Below are positions 16,861 through 26,062 of a DNA stretch of 64,000 nt, piece by piece. The notes beneath the pieces were generated by a model, which saw nothing but the letters and a program-made list of their open reading frames with translations, did not search any database and was not told the DNA's origin. Every line of letters begins with the position of its first letter. The first letter of the stretch is position 1. The translations under genes were made by a program, and so were the position numbers. The DNA comes from Motilibacter deserti (GTDB taxonomy: Bacteria; Actinomycetota; Actinomycetes; Motilibacterales; Motilibacteraceae): assembly GCF_011250635.1 (NCBI RefSeq), contig NZ_JAANNP010000001.1:714933-778932 (forward strand). Reading direction: 5' to 3'.

Positions 16861-18492
16861 TCAGGGCTCGAGCAGGGCGCGCACGTCGGCCAGCTGGACG
16901 TCGAGCCACTTCTTGACGTCATTCTCGCGGACCACGCGCGCGGCGGCCGAGCTCAGCCCCCGCCGCTCCTCCTCGCTCATCGTCAGGGCGGCGTAGAGCG
17001 CGTCGGCCTGCTGCTGCACGTCGAACGGGTGCAGCGTCACCGCGAAGGCCCCGAGCTCCTCGTAGGCGCCGGTGCTCTCCGACAGCGCGAGCACGGCGTC
17101 GCGGCGGCTCACCGCGACCGCCTCCTTGGCGACGAGGTTCATCCCGTCGGCGATGGAGTTGACCATGAGGACGTCGCAGACGGTGTACGCCGCCACGGCC
17201 GTCGCGAAGTCCTCCTGGAGCCGCAGGTCGATCGGGCCGTGCCCCTCTCGGGTGTACTTCGCGTTGATCCGGGCGACGACCGCGCCGATCTGGCCGACGT
17301 AGTCGATGTACTCCTGCACGTCGAGCCGGCTCGGCTGCAGGAAGGCGAGGAACGTGACCTTCCCGATCAGCTCCGGATGCTGCTCGAGGAGCAGGCCGAA
17401 GGCGAGGAAGCCGCGCACGATGTTCTTCGACGGGTCGGTCCGGTCCACCCGCAGCAGGAACTGGCGCCCCTCGCCGCAGAGCTGCGCCTCCATGCGGTCC
17501 GCGCGCTCCCGCACCGCCGGCGACTGGGCCAGCTCCTCGAGGCTTTCCACGTCGATGGAGATGGGGTACGTGCGGGCGGACACGACGCGCCCGCCGACCC
17601 GCACGGTCATCGCCGCCAGGTCGACCGTCAGCCCGAGCAGCTCCTGCGCGCAGAGCAGGAAGTTGCGCGCGAACCGCTCGGTGTGGAAGGCGACGACGTC
17701 GTTGCCGAGCAGCCCGTTGAGCAGGCGCTCGCGCATGTCCTTCGGCAGCACCCGCCAGGCGTCCGGCCCGGGCCACGGGATGTGCACGAAGTGGGTGATG
17801 ACGGCGTCCGGGCACTTCTCCCGCACCCGTTCGGCCACCAGGTAGAAGTGGTAGTCGTGCAGCATGACGAGCGCATGCCCGTTCCGGGATTGCACTTCGC
17901 TGATGACCGCTTCGGCGAACTGCTCGTTGACCCGGACGTAGCCCTCCTCGAACGCCTCGCGCTCGCGCTGCCCGAGCACCGGAGCCGTGGACAGCCCGTA
18001 GAGCCCGTGCTGCACGAACCAGAGCAACGGGTTGGCGACGACGGCGTAGAAATCCTCGTGGGCCTTCGCCTCGACGTCGACGAGCCGGATGCCGAGGCAG
18101 GGCGTGCCCGACCCCTGCTCCGCCTCCTCGGCAGTGGCGATCCGGGGAGTCGCGTCCATCACCAGCGGGATGTCCTCGCCCTGGTGCTCCCGGCTGACCG
18201 CGATGTCCTCCTCGGTGGACGCGGCGGCGACCCACACCGCGTCGTCGAGCTGGCCGGCCAGCCCGACGAGGGCCGTGACGAGGCCGCCCGCCCCGCGCCG
18301 GGCGGTGCGCTCGCCGCCCTCCCGACGGAAGGAGACGGGGGCGCGGTGGGACAGCAGGACGACGGGGAGCCCCAGGCGGCGAGCGGTGTCGGAGGCGTCG
18401 GGGACCTCGTCGGCAGGAGCGCCCGCTCCGGAAAGGGTCCCGGCGGACGTCGCGGGGCTGGAGTCGGCGGCAGAGGCGTCGGTGCTGGTCAC
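16861..18492 (-). CDS. GT20 glycosyltransferase, trehalose-6-phosphate synthase-like
   Basis: This 543-residue protein is a retaining family-20 glycosyltransferase. Recognisable elements are VLLSHRAPVSF, NPLLWFVQHGLYG, MLHDYHFYLVAERVREKCPD, THFVHIPWPGPDAWRVLP and the C-terminal nucleotide-sugar site NSIADGMNLVAKEAVAV. It most likely transfers glucose from UDP- or GDP-glucose to glucose-6-phosphate for trehalose synthesis. Glucosylglycerol-phosphate synthases and pseudo-glycosyltransferases share these motifs, so the acceptor is not certain. No trehalose phosphatase gene lies next to it. The first 45 residues are a low-complexity Ala/Ser/Asp tail. It is divergent from the STAS-like gene across 127 bp. 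Confidence 0.85.
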   Translation of the reverse strand: MTSTDASAADSSPATSAGTLSGAGAPADEVPDASDTARRLGLPVVLLSHRAPVSFRREGGERTARRGAGGLVTALVGLAGQLDDAVWVAAASTEEDIAVSREHQGEDIPLVMDATPRIATAEEAEQGSGTPCLGIRLVDVEAKAHEDFYAVVANPLLWFVQHGLYGLSTAPVLGQREREAFEEGYVRVNEQFAEAVISEVQSRNGHALVMLHDYHFYLVAERVREKCPDAVITHFVHIPWPGPDAWRVLPKDMRERLLNGLLGNDVVAFHTERFARNFLLCAQELLGLTVDLAAMTVRVGGRVVSARTYPISIDVESLEELAQSPAVRERADRMEAQLCGEGRQFLLRVDRTDPSKNIVRGFLAFGLLLEQHPELIGKVTFLAFLQPSRLDVQEYIDYVGQIGAVVARINAKYTREGHGPIDLRLQEDFATAVAAYTVCDVLMVNSIADGMNLVAKEAVAVSRRDAVLALSESTGAYEELGAFAVTLHPFDVQQQADALYAALTMSEEERRGLSSAAARVVRENDVKKWLDVQLADVRALLEP

Positions 18493-18619
18493 GACGGTTG
18501 CCTACCCCGACGAGCCCCACGAGCCACGCCGTCGCGCATCGCAGAAACTCCGCGGCGAGGAGGTTGACCCGGCGCCAGCTGGGCAGGCTCTCCGGGCACG
18601 AGTCGAAGGAGACCTGGCC

Positions 18620-18979
18620 ATGGAGATCACGCTGGACCACGACGGAGGCCGCCCCTCCGTCCTTCCGACTCCTCGACCTGTGGTCACCACCTCGGCGCCG
18701 TCGATCGTCACCCACCCGCCGCTCCAGGTCCGCCGCCGCGTGGTGCTGCTCGGGCCCGACGGCGACGGGCCGCTCGTGCGCCAGCGCATCGCCGAGGCGG
18801 TGCGCATGACCGAGAGCGGCAGCGTGGTCGTGATCGACTCCGACGGCCTGACCGAGGTGTCGCCCGACCTGGTCGACTTCCTGCGGTTCGCCGACGGCGC
18901 GGTCCAGCGCCGCGGCGGCACGCTGGCCGTCGAGCCGGCCGACGGCACGGTCGCCCGCCAGCTGCGCGACGCGCTCTGA
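18620..18979 (+). CDS. small STAS-like protein
   Basis: This 119-residue protein has a disordered Pro-rich first 35 residues. An alpha/beta segment follows: RRRVVLLGP, then SGSVVVIDSDGLTEVSPDLVDFLRFADGAVQRRGGTLAVEPA. That pattern, a strand ending in D-S-x-G-L-T and then a helix, resembles anti-sigma-factor antagonist STAS domains, whose phosphorylatable Ser lies at that position. It may therefore act in a partner-switching signalling pathway, possibly with the HATPase protein at 33.9 kb, but no direct link is visible. The ATG at 18620 has GGAG 8 bases upstream. Confidence 0.6.
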   Translation: MEITLDHDGGRPSVLPTPRPVVTTSAPSIVTHPPLQVRRRVVLLGPDGDGPLVRQRIAEAVRMTESGSVVVIDSDGLTEVSPDLVDFLRFADGAVQRRGGTLAVEPADGTVARQLRDAL

Positions 18980-18986
18980 CCCGGAG

Positions 18987-20486
18987 CTACCTCCCGTACA
19001 CCGCGTAGGCGTTCCGCCCCGCCGCCTTCGCCTTGTACATCGCCGTGTCCGCGTGGCGCAGCAGCGTCTCCACGTCGTGCCCCTGCTCGGGGTAGACCGC
19101 GATGCCGATGCTGACCGTGACATCGGCGCGGTTGTCGGCGAACACGATCGGCTCGGCCAGCGCGGCCCGGATACGCTCGGCAAGGCCGATGGCGTCGGCC
19201 TCGTCCACGTCGTCGGCGACCACCACGAACTCGTCGCCCCCCAGGCGGCCCACCACGTCGGTGTCGCGGACCTCGGCGGCGATGCGGTGCGCAGCCGCGC
19301 GGAGCACCCTGTCGCCCACCTCGTGGCCGTGGTTGTCGTTGACCGCCTTGAAGCCGTCGAGATCGCAGAAGAGCACCGCGCCGCGTCGGTCCCCCGTGGT
19401 CGACAGCTGCAGCGAGCCGGCCAGCCGCTCGTACAGGCTCGCCCGGTTCGCCAGGCCGGTCAGCGGGTCCTGTCGGGCCCGGCGGTCCAGCTCGGCCTCC
19501 GCGAGGTGCCGGTCGGTGACGTCCTCGACCTGGTCCAGCGCGTAGAGCGCGCCCCCCGACGCCGAGCGGATCAGCGTCGTCGTGACGGCCACCCAGATGC
19601 CGTCGCCCGCGGCGCGCTGCCAGCGGACCTCGCGCCGCCTGACCGCGGCGTCCGCCGGAGGACCGTCGGCGGCCGACGCGAGCAGCCGGCGCGCCGTGGC
19701 GGCCTCGGCGGCGCGGTCCTCCGCGGCGACGAGGTCCTCCGGCCGCATCCGGCAGAGCTCGTCTGCGGCGTAGCCGGTGATCCGCGCGAGCTGCTCGTTG
19801 ACGCGCAGGAAGCGGGCCGGGCCGTCGCGGCCCACCTCGACCATCGCCATGCCCACGCCGGCGCCGTCGAAGGCGAGCCTGAACGCCTCCTCGCTGGCGG
19901 CGAGCCGCTCCTGGTTCTCCCGCAGCTGCTCGGCGAGGCTGGCGTTCGCGAGCGCCACCCCGGCCTGGGTCGCGAACAGCTCGAGCAGCTCGCGCTGGAC
20001 CGGCCCGGGGCGGCGGCCGTCACGGGGCAGGTCGACCGAGAGCATCCCCAGCAGCTCGCCCGCGGCCGCGTAGAGCGGGGCGAACAGAGCGTCCAGGGGG
20101 TGCCAGGCGCCAGGCTGCTGCGGGGGGGCGATGTCCGGGATCCAGCTGACCTCGAGGAGCTCCGGCGGCACCCGGTCGTGCGGGACGAAGCGCAGCGCGC
20201 CCCACGGCTCGGCGAAGGAGAACTCGCGGTCGTACGCGTCCGACGGCTGGACCCTGCCCAGCAGCGCCTCGCGGGCGTTGCGCGGCCCGGCGACCGCGAG
20301 CGTCTCGAACATGCCGTCCGAGCGCAGGATGCTCAACGCCGCGACCTCGAACCCGACGCCCTCGACGACCCCGTCGACGACCGCCTGCAGGGTCTCCCGG
20401 AGCGTCTGCGCCCTCCCCACGCGCCCGAGCGCGCGGTAGAGGCTGCGCAGCGCGGTCAGGGGTACGTCGTACTCGCGCTCCAGCAC
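18987..20486 (-). CDS. GAF-PAS-GGDEF diguanylate cyclase
   Basis: This 499-residue signalling protein makes cyclic di-GMP from two GTP. Domain order is a GAF-like sensor (about 20-200), a PAS domain (about 215-335, FDGAGVGMAMVEVG and ITGYAADELCRM), then a GGDEF domain (about 345-499) with the intact active-site motif GGDEF. An RDTD inhibitory I-site lies five residues before GGDEF, so product feedback inhibition is likely. No EAL domain follows. I chose GTG 20486 because GGAGG stands 5 bases upstream. No transmembrane segment is seen; it should be cytosolic and respond to a ligand or redox cue through GAF and PAS. It lies downstream of the protease/emfourin pair by 40 bp. Confidence 0.92.
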   Translation of the reverse strand: MLEREYDVPLTALRSLYRALGRVGRAQTLRETLQAVVDGVVEGVGFEVAALSILRSDGMFETLAVAGPRNAREALLGRVQPSDAYDREFSFAEPWGALRFVPHDRVPPELLEVSWIPDIAPPQQPGAWHPLDALFAPLYAAAGELLGMLSVDLPRDGRRPGPVQRELLELFATQAGVALANASLAEQLRENQERLAASEEAFRLAFDGAGVGMAMVEVGRDGPARFLRVNEQLARITGYAADELCRMRPEDLVAAEDRAAEAATARRLLASAADGPPADAAVRRREVRWQRAAGDGIWVAVTTTLIRSASGGALYALDQVEDVTDRHLAEAELDRRARQDPLTGLANRASLYERLAGSLQLSTTGDRRGAVLFCDLDGFKAVNDNHGHEVGDRVLRAAAHRIAAEVRDTDVVGRLGGDEFVVVADDVDEADAIGLAERIRAALAEPIVFADNRADVTVSIGIAVYPEQGHDVETLLRHADTAMYKAKAAGRNAYAVYGR

Positions 20487-20526
20487 ACGCCCTCCGCATC
20501 CTTGCGACAGCTGCCCCAATCGTGCC

Positions 20527-20904
20527 CTACCCGGGGCGTGCACCTCCCGCGTCGAACGGGTCACCGCGCGTCCCGGAGGCCCGGGCGAGGTCGAGCAGCG
20601 CGCGCACCGGGACGGGGGCGTCGTGCTCGGCGGCGCGAACGGTCTCGCGGGCGCCGCCGCGCTCGAGCACGACCTCGATCTCGAACCCGTCGGCCGTACG
20701 CCCGGGCGCCCGGTCGCCGGGCAGGACCTGTGCGGAGGCTGCCTCGTCGGCCAGGGCGCGCAGCCGGCCCGCCTCCTCCGGCCCGAGGTCCGCCTCCGCG
20801 AGGGTCCACACCCGTGCGACGCCCGCGAACCCGCCGGTGCGCCGCACGACGACACGGACGCCAGGCCCGGCGGCGGGGCCGCCCGAGCCCGGGTGCTCGG
20901 TCAC
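20527..20904 (-). CDS. emfourin-like inhibitor of M4 protease
   Basis: This 125-residue protein matches the emfourin family, small inhibitors of protealysin-like M4 metalloproteases. Its VRVVVRRTGGFAGVARVWTL start (about 17-36) and FEIEVVLERGGARETVRAAEHDAPVPVRALLDLA core are characteristic. Start GTG 20904 overlaps the stop of the protease gene by 4 bp, so inhibitor and protease are translationally coupled, as in the Serratia protealysin operon. No signal peptide is visible, so it would act in the cytoplasm, protecting the cell from its own protease or tuning it. Confidence 0.88.
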   Translation of the reverse strand: MTEHPGSGGPAAGPGVRVVVRRTGGFAGVARVWTLAEADLGPEEAGRLRALADEAASAQVLPGDRAPGRTADGFEIEVVLERGGARETVRAAEHDAPVPVRALLDLARASGTRGDPFDAGGARPG

Positions 20905-21965
20905 ACCGCCACCCCCACGCCCTGCCAGGCTGCGCGCACCGCCTCGGCCGCCCCCTCGTACGCCGCTGCGGCCCGCACCGTCGCCTGCGCGAAGACGGGG
21001 AACCGCGCGGTGGAGCTGAGCCCCGGGTCGGTCAGGGCGGCGTACCAGACCCGGCCGGCGACCTCCCAGGCGTTGCCGCCGATCGCGGTGGCCGCGAGGT
21101 AGAACGCGCGGTTCGGGATGCCGGAGTTGACGTGGACGCCGCCGTTGTCCGACAGGGTCTGGACGTAGTCGTCCATGTGTGCGGGCTGCGGGTCCCGGCC
21201 GCCGAGCCGCTCGTCGTCGTACGCCGTGCCCGGCTGCGCCATCGAGCGCAGCGCCATCCCCTGCACCCCAGGGAGCAGGAGCTCGGCGCCCACCAGCCAG
21301 TCGGCCTCCTCCGCGGATTGTCCGAGGGCGCGCTGCTTCACGAGCACGCCGAACACGTCCGACACCGACTCGTTGAGCGCGCCGGACTGGCCCTGGTAGA
21401 CCAGCTGCGCTTCGTACTGCGTCACCCCGTGCGTCAGCTCGTGCCCGATGACGTCGAGCGCAGCCGTGAAGTCGCCGAAGATCTCCCCGTCGCCGTCGCC
21501 GAACTGCATCTGCTCCCCGTCCCACTGCGCGTTGTCCCAGTGGTCGCCGACGTGCACCGAGGCCAGCAGCGCCATCCCGCGCCCGTCGATCGAGTCGCGG
21601 TCGAAGAGCGTCGCGTAGAAGTCGTAGGTCTCCCCCAGCCCGTCATAGGCGCGGTCCACCGACCCGTCCCCGGTCGGGCCGGCGCCCTCGGCCCGGGCCG
21701 GCCGGCCCGGGAGCTCGCCGCCGCTGGCGTCGTAGACCGTGCGGCGCGGGGCGAGCGCCGCCGCCGCGGCCCGGGCGGGCAGCACGCCGACCGAGCGGGT
21801 GGGGGTGGCGAGCAGCAGGGCCTGCGCGCGCGTCATGCGGAACGACGTGTCCAGCGCGAGCGTGGAGAGGGCCCAGTCGCGCTGCTGCGCGGTGCCGTGG
21901 CGGACGATCGCCTCGAGCACGTAGGGCGGGACGACCGAGCAGCCGGGGCGGAAGGACACCGTCAC
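20901..21965 (-). CDS. protealysin-like M4 metalloprotease
   Basis: This 354-residue thermolysin-family zinc protease has the HELTH site at 175-179, the third zinc ligand Glu199 in GALNESVSD, and the catalytic-domain histidine in [12 protein letters not shown]. The N-terminus ([20 protein letters not shown]) is a short protealysin-type propeptide of about 75 residues rather than a signal peptide plus long prodomain, which suggests cytoplasmic or non-Sec export. GTG 21965 with GGAGAGG just upstream is the clear start. It is the first gene of a unit with the emfourin inhibitor and perhaps the GGDEF gene, and is divergent from fdhD over 97 bp. Confidence 0.92.
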   Translation of the reverse strand: MTVSFRPGCSVVPPYVLEAIVRHGTAQQRDWALSTLALDTSFRMTRAQALLLATPTRSVGVLPARAAAAALAPRRTVYDASGGELPGRPARAEGAGPTGDGSVDRAYDGLGETYDFYATLFDRDSIDGRGMALLASVHVGDHWDNAQWDGEQMQFGDGDGEIFGDFTAALDVIGHELTHGVTQYEAQLVYQGQSGALNESVSDVFGVLVKQRALGQSAEEADWLVGAELLLPGVQGMALRSMAQPGTAYDDERLGGRDPQPAHMDDYVQTLSDNGGVHVNSGIPNRAFYLAATAIGGNAWEVAGRVWYAALTDPGLSSTARFPVFAQATVRAAAAYEGAAEAVRAAWQGVGVAV

Positions 21966-22062
21966 GGGCCTCTCCTCCCCGCGCGCCGCGCGCGCTACCC
22001 CCAGCGTATGGTTCGCCAGCGCCACGGGTAGGGCCGTCGTGGCACCGGAGGAAGGCGAGGCG

Positions 22063-22917
22063 ATGGGCAGGGTCACGGCACGTCGCCCGGTCGTCCGGGT
22101 CGGGCACGGGGCGGTCACGTCGCGGCCCGACACGCTCGCGGTCGAGGAGCCGCTGGAGGTACGCGTCGGCGGCCGGGCCTTCGCCGTCACCATGCGCACC
22201 CCCGGCAACGACGTCGAGCTGGCCCACGGCTTCCTGGTCGGCGAGGGCGTGGTCCGGCGTGCCGACGACGTGCTCGCCGCGCGCTACTGCGCCGGGACCG
22301 ACGACACCGGCGCCAACACCTACAACGTGCTCGACGTCGCCCTCGCGCCGCACGTGCCGCCGCCCTCGGCCTCGCTCGAGCGCACGACCTACACGACGAG
22401 CTCGTGCGGGGTGTGCGGGAAGGCGAGCCTGGAGGCCGTCCGGGTCGCCACCCCGTACGACATCGCCGCCGACCCGGTGCGCGTCGACGCAGCCGTCCTT
22501 GCCGGGCTGCCCGACGAGCTGCGCCGCGCGCAGCAGGCGTTCGACCGCACCGGCGGGGTGCACGCCGCGGGGCTCTTCACCCCCGACGGGCGGCTGCTCT
22601 GCGCGCGCGAGGACGTCGGCCGGCACAACGCGGTGGACAAGGTCGTCGGGTGGGCGCTGCTGCAGGGCCGGCTGCCCCTGCAGGGCCATGTGCTGCAGGT
22701 CAGCGGGCGGGCCTCCTTCGAGCTGGCGCAGAAGGCAGCCCTCGCCGGGATCCCGGTGCTCTCGGCGGTGTCCGCCCCGTCGAGCCTGGCGGTCGACCTG
22801 GCCGAGGAGGTGGGCATGACGCTGGCGGGGTTCGTCCGCGGCGGCACCTTCAACGTCTATTCGGGCGCACAACGCATCGTGGCCCCCGACAATGCCGAGC
22901 CGCTTCCCGCCCGCTGA
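22063..22917 (+). CDS. fdhD: formate dehydrogenase accessory sulfurtransferase FdhD
   Basis: This 284-residue protein transfers sulfur to the Mo-bis-MGD cofactor of formate dehydrogenases, an essential maturation step. The sulfur-relay CxxC is present ([10 protein letters not shown], Cys115 and Cys118). Conserved [29 protein letters not shown] and [14 protein letters not shown] segments are also visible. The ATG at 22063 follows GGAGGAAGG with good spacing. No formate dehydrogenase structural gene is in the window, so its client must lie elsewhere. Confidence 0.95.
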   Translation: MGRVTARRPVVRVGHGAVTSRPDTLAVEEPLEVRVGGRAFAVTMRTPGNDVELAHGFLVGEGVVRRADDVLAARYCAGTDDTGANTYNVLDVALAPHVPPPSASLERTTYTTSSCGVCGKASLEAVRVATPYDIAADPVRVDAAVLAGLPDELRRAQQAFDRTGGVHAAGLFTPDGRLLCAREDVGRHNAVDKVVGWALLQGRLPLQGHVLQVSGRASFELAQKAALAGIPVLSAVSAPSSLAVDLAEEVGMTLAGFVRGGTFNVYSGAQRIVAPDNAEPLPAR

Positions 22918-23093
22918 TCTCGGAGCGCCGGCCGCCCTTATCCGCCATTTCCCCCCGGCCATTGTCTAGATATCTCGGGGAACAGTGGTGCGAACACACC
23001 AGGCGGGCGAACGCGCGAGGTGTCAGCATGGAGGAGGAGCGAAAAGCCTCCAGGATCTCCGCGCGGGCGGAACGGGGTCGAGGGGAGGACCGT

Positions 23094-23531
23094 ATGAAAG
23101 CGGACACAGTCGTACGAGTCCTGCTCGTCGACGACGACGACGAGGTCCGCGCCGCGCTGGCCGAGGTCATCGAGGACGACCCGCGGTTCGAGGTCGTCGC
23201 GGCCGGACGGGACGCGCCGGACGCGGTCCGGCTGGCCCAGGAGCACCACCCCGACCTGGTGCTGCTCGACGTGCGCATGCCCGGCGGGGGCGTCGCCGCC
23301 GCCGAAGCGCTGCGCCGGGACGCCCCCGAGGGGGTCCTGGTCGGGGTGTCCGCGCACGCCGACGCCGCGACCGTGGAGCAGATGGTGCGCGCCGGAGTCG
23401 TCGGGTTCTTCACCAAGGGCCAGCTCGGGGCCGACCTGCCCGACAAGCTGCACCTGTGCGTACGCGGCCACGTCGTGCTCGCCGCGGACACCGCCGCCCT
23501 CGCGCTGCGGCGGGTCCTCACCGCGCAATGA
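23094..23531 (+). CDS. stand-alone response-regulator receiver protein
   Basis: This 145-residue protein is a CheY-like receiver without output domain. The acidic cluster LLVDDDDEV, the phospho-acceptor Asp in LVLLDVRMP, the Ser switch in VGVSAHAD and the invariant Lys in GFFTKGQ are all present. It ends with about 25 residues beyond the receiver (HLCVRGHVVLAADTAALALRRVL), too short for a DNA-binding domain. The ATG at 23094 has GGGGAGG just upstream. It probably relays phosphate from the histidine kinase whose gene converges on it from the right. Confidence 0.9.
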   Translation: MKADTVVRVLLVDDDDEVRAALAEVIEDDPRFEVVAAGRDAPDAVRLAQEHHPDLVLLDVRMPGGGVAAAEALRRDAPEGVLVGVSAHADAATVEQMVRAGVVGFFTKGQLGADLPDKLHLCVRGHVVLAADTAALALRRVLTAQ

Positions 23532-23560
23532 GCCTCGGACCGCGCACTCAGTCCTGCGCG

Positions 23561-23602
23561 CTCACTCCGGCACGCTCACTTCGGCTCGCTCATTCCGGCT
23601 CT
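23561..23602. repeat. three imperfect 14-bp tandem repeats
   Basis: Three adjacent units, CTCACTCCGGCACG, CTCACTTCGGCTCG and CTCATTCCGGCTCT, lie between the convergent response regulator and kinase genes. The last unit overlaps the kinase stop codon and final codons. No terminator-like hairpin is seen here. The role, if any, is unknown. Confidence 0.6.
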
Positions 23603-25605
23603 GCGACCGGCCGCACCGGTAGCCAGAAGCGCACCTCGGTCCCTCGCGGCTCGCGCGGCCCGACGCGCCACCAGCCGCCGGCGATCTCGGCCCGCTCGCG
23701 CATCGTGGCCAGTCCGAGGTGGCCCGCGGGCGACGTCTCGAGCGTGGGGTCGATCCCCACGCCGTCGTCGAGGACCTCGACCAGCACCCCGCCGTCGGAC
23801 TCCTCGACCCGCACCGTCGCGTGCTCCGCACCGGAGTGCGCGCGGACGTTGACCAGCGCCTCGCGGGCGACGCGGTAGGCCACCACGCGGCTCGGCGCCT
23901 CCGGCTCGAGATCGAGCTCGCCCTCCACCGTCCAGGCGACGCCGGTGTCCTCGAGCACGTGAGCCGCGGCGTTGCGCAGCGCCTGGACCAGGCCGGTGTT
24001 GAGCGCGGGCGTCTCGAGGTCGAACAGGAGCTGGCGCAGCCGGGAGGTCGCGTCGCTGACGTTGGCCTGCAGCCGCCCGAGCAGCTCGAGGTGGGCGGCG
24101 CCCTCCCCCGCGAGCCGGCGGGCGAGCAGGCCCAGCCGCAGGTCCACCGCGGCCAGCACCTGGATGGTGTCGTCGTGGACGCCGGCGGCGATGGTGCGTC
24201 GCTCCTCCTCCTGAGCCGTGACGAGGCGGGCGAGCAGGGCGGCGCGCTGGCGGTCGAGCTGGCGCAGCCGCAGCTCCGCCTCGCGCCGCTCGGTGATGTC
24301 CTGGAGCACCCCGCCGACCCCGAGCGGCGCCCCCGTCTCCGGGTGGCTCACGAGGAAGGCGCTGCCGGCGACCGGGACCTCGACGTCGGGCTCGTCGACC
24401 CGGCGCAGGAGGAACTCCCCCGTCCACGTCCCGCTGGCCTCGAGCGCGGCGCGCTGGCGCGCGAACAGGTCCGGCACGTCGCCGCCGGCCAGCATCGCCG
24501 CCGTCACCGTGCCGACGTCGGCGTCCTCCGCGAGCCCGATCAGCCGCCGTCCGGCCGGGTTGAGGTACTCGAGCCGGTGCTCCGGGCGCGGGCCGACCAG
24601 CAGGATCGCCTCGGCCGACCCGTCGGCCAGGGCCTTGAACCGCAGCAGCTCCTCCAGGGAGGAGGCCAGCGCGCGCTCGCGGTCCCGCACCTCCTGCAGC
24701 AGCCGCGCGTTGTCCAGCGCGAGCGCCGCCCGGTGCGCGATCTCGGCCGCGAGCGTCTCCTCCTCGGAGGTGTAGGCGGGCCGGGAGGCCCGACGCCCGA
24801 CGATCATCGTGCCGAGCAGGTGCGCCCGGGCCCGCAGCGGGACGCAGAGCAACCGGAAGTCCCCCATCCCGGCATGGGGCGAGGCGGGCGGCAGCGCGTC
24901 CCGGGCCGACATCACCCGGCTCACCGGGCCCCCGCAGGCCGCGGCCTCGGCGACGAGCGCGCGCACCGCGGGCTGCGGAGGATGCTCGGCGAGCTCGTCC
25001 TCGAGGAAGCCCATGCTCCCGTCGGCCGCGGGCCGGATCGCCGCGACGCGCAGGTCCTGCCCCTCGCCCGCGAGGCGGACCACGGCGTAGTCGCCGACCA
25101 TGTCGCGCGCCGCGCGCACGACGACGTCCAGGACCGACCGCACGTCGAGCGCCGCCTCGTCCAGCGCCGTCGACAGGTCGGCCAGGGCGACGGCCCGCCG
25201 CTCGGCCCAGCGTCGCCGGCGCTCCGAGCGCAGCCAGCCGCTCACGTCATGGGCCGCCACGAGGGTCCCGACGACCGCTCCCGCCGCGTCGTGCACGGGC
25301 TGGAACCGCGCGCGCACGACGTACTCGTCATAGGCCTCCTGCGCCGCGAACCCCTCACCGGTCTGCACGGCCCGCCGGACGTGGCGCAACGTGTCCGGCT
25401 GGGTCGCGTAGATCTGCTCGTAGTGCAGCCCGATCGCACCACCTGGCCCGAACGGCGTGTGGACCACCCCGGGCCCCTCGAACATCGTGCAGACGCCGGC
25501 CGCGTCGAAGCAGATGAAGATCGCGGAGTCGTCCTCGATCGCCTCCGGGTTGCCCTCGAGCCCGGTGCCCGTCGCGAGGTCCGACAGCAGCTCCGCGGAA
25601 TCCAT
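23590..25605 (-). CDS. PAS-GAF-PAS sensor histidine kinase (HisKA_3/NarL-type)
   Basis: This 671-residue cytosolic kinase has an N-terminal PAS-like domain (about 25-130), a GAF domain (about 145-305), a second PAS domain (about 320-440), and then the dimerisation/H-box segment QEEERRTIAAGVHDDTIQVLAAV with the phospho-acceptor His. A HATPase ends the protein (DDGVGIDP, GHLGLATMRERAEIAGG). The HDDTIQ box marks the HisKA_3 class, which usually signals to NarL-type regulators. No transmembrane segment is visible. The neighbouring receiver gene is arranged tail to tail rather than in an operon, so pairing is only a guess. Confidence 0.92.
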   Translation of the reverse strand: MDSAELLSDLATGTGLEGNPEAIEDDSAIFICFDAAGVCTMFEGPGVVHTPFGPGGAIGLHYEQIYATQPDTLRHVRRAVQTGEGFAAQEAYDEYVVRARFQPVHDAAGAVVGTLVAAHDVSGWLRSERRRRWAERRAVALADLSTALDEAALDVRSVLDVVVRAARDMVGDYAVVRLAGEGQDLRVAAIRPAADGSMGFLEDELAEHPPQPAVRALVAEAAACGGPVSRVMSARDALPPASPHAGMGDFRLLCVPLRARAHLLGTMIVGRRASRPAYTSEEETLAAEIAHRAALALDNARLLQEVRDRERALASSLEELLRFKALADGSAEAILLVGPRPEHRLEYLNPAGRRLIGLAEDADVGTVTAAMLAGGDVPDLFARQRAALEASGTWTGEFLLRRVDEPDVEVPVAGSAFLVSHPETGAPLGVGGVLQDITERREAELRLRQLDRQRAALLARLVTAQEEERRTIAAGVHDDTIQVLAAVDLRLGLLARRLAGEGAAHLELLGRLQANVSDATSRLRQLLFDLETPALNTGLVQALRNAAAHVLEDTGVAWTVEGELDLEPEAPSRVVAYRVAREALVNVRAHSGAEHATVRVEESDGGVLVEVLDDGVGIDPTLETSPAGHLGLATMRERAEIAGGWWRVGPREPRGTEVRFWLPVRPVAEPE

Positions 25606-25763
25606 GACGCGATCGTGTCACGGCCGCGCGCCGCTTCCCGGCGACGCCGGCAGCCGGCTGCCGATCTTGGGCCGGGCCCGGGCTGCGGCGTACCGGGCGC
25701 AGTGCTTGGGTAGGCGAGGCGGCGGTGGAGATCCGCCACCGGTACGACGACCCTGGAGGCGAC

Positions 25764-26048
25764 ATGGCCCTCGACGACAGCGACATCACCGGCAGCTCGG
25801 ACGGCGGAGCGGACGGCGGCGCGCACGGCCCGGCCGACGGCGGCGCGGGCAGCATCCCCGGCGAGCACGACGGCGGCGCCGACGGCGGCGCGGACAGCGG
25901 CGCGCACGGCCCCGCGGACGGCGGCGCCGGCTCCGTGGTCCCCGGGGAGCACGACGGCGGTGCGGACGGCGGCGCCGACTCCGGCGCCGGCGACGGCGGT
26001 GCGGACTCCGGCGCCGGCGACGGCGGCGCCGACAGCTCGGCCTCCTGA
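25764..26048 (+). CDS. Gly/Asp/Ala-rich repeat peptide, possible substrate of the adjacent oxygenase
   Basis: This 94-residue protein has a short leader-like start (MALDDSDITGSS) followed by low-complexity repeats. Two long units of about 25 residues share the pattern DGGADGGA, HGPADGGAGS and PGEH. A tail of DGGADSGAG units follows. Each long unit contains two histidines and prolines inside a Gly/Asp/Ala background. The ATG at 25764 has a good GGAGG. The stop is only 14 bp before the JmjC-type oxygenase gene, implying one transcript. The arrangement resembles a ribosomal peptide precursor with its modifying enzyme. That role is inferred; the protein could instead be a disordered structural peptide. 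Confidence 0.65.
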   Translation: MALDDSDITGSSDGGADGGAHGPADGGAGSIPGEHDGGADGGADSGAHGPADGGAGSVVPGEHDGGADGGADSGAGDGGADSGAGDGGADSSAS

Positions 26049-26062
26049 GCTCCGCGTCCCGC

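Noticed and set aside
23561-23602. The three 14-bp tandem repeats as a CRISPR or VNTR locus
   Set aside because: There are no spacers, only three imperfect copies, and they overlap a coding end; recorded as a simple repeat only.
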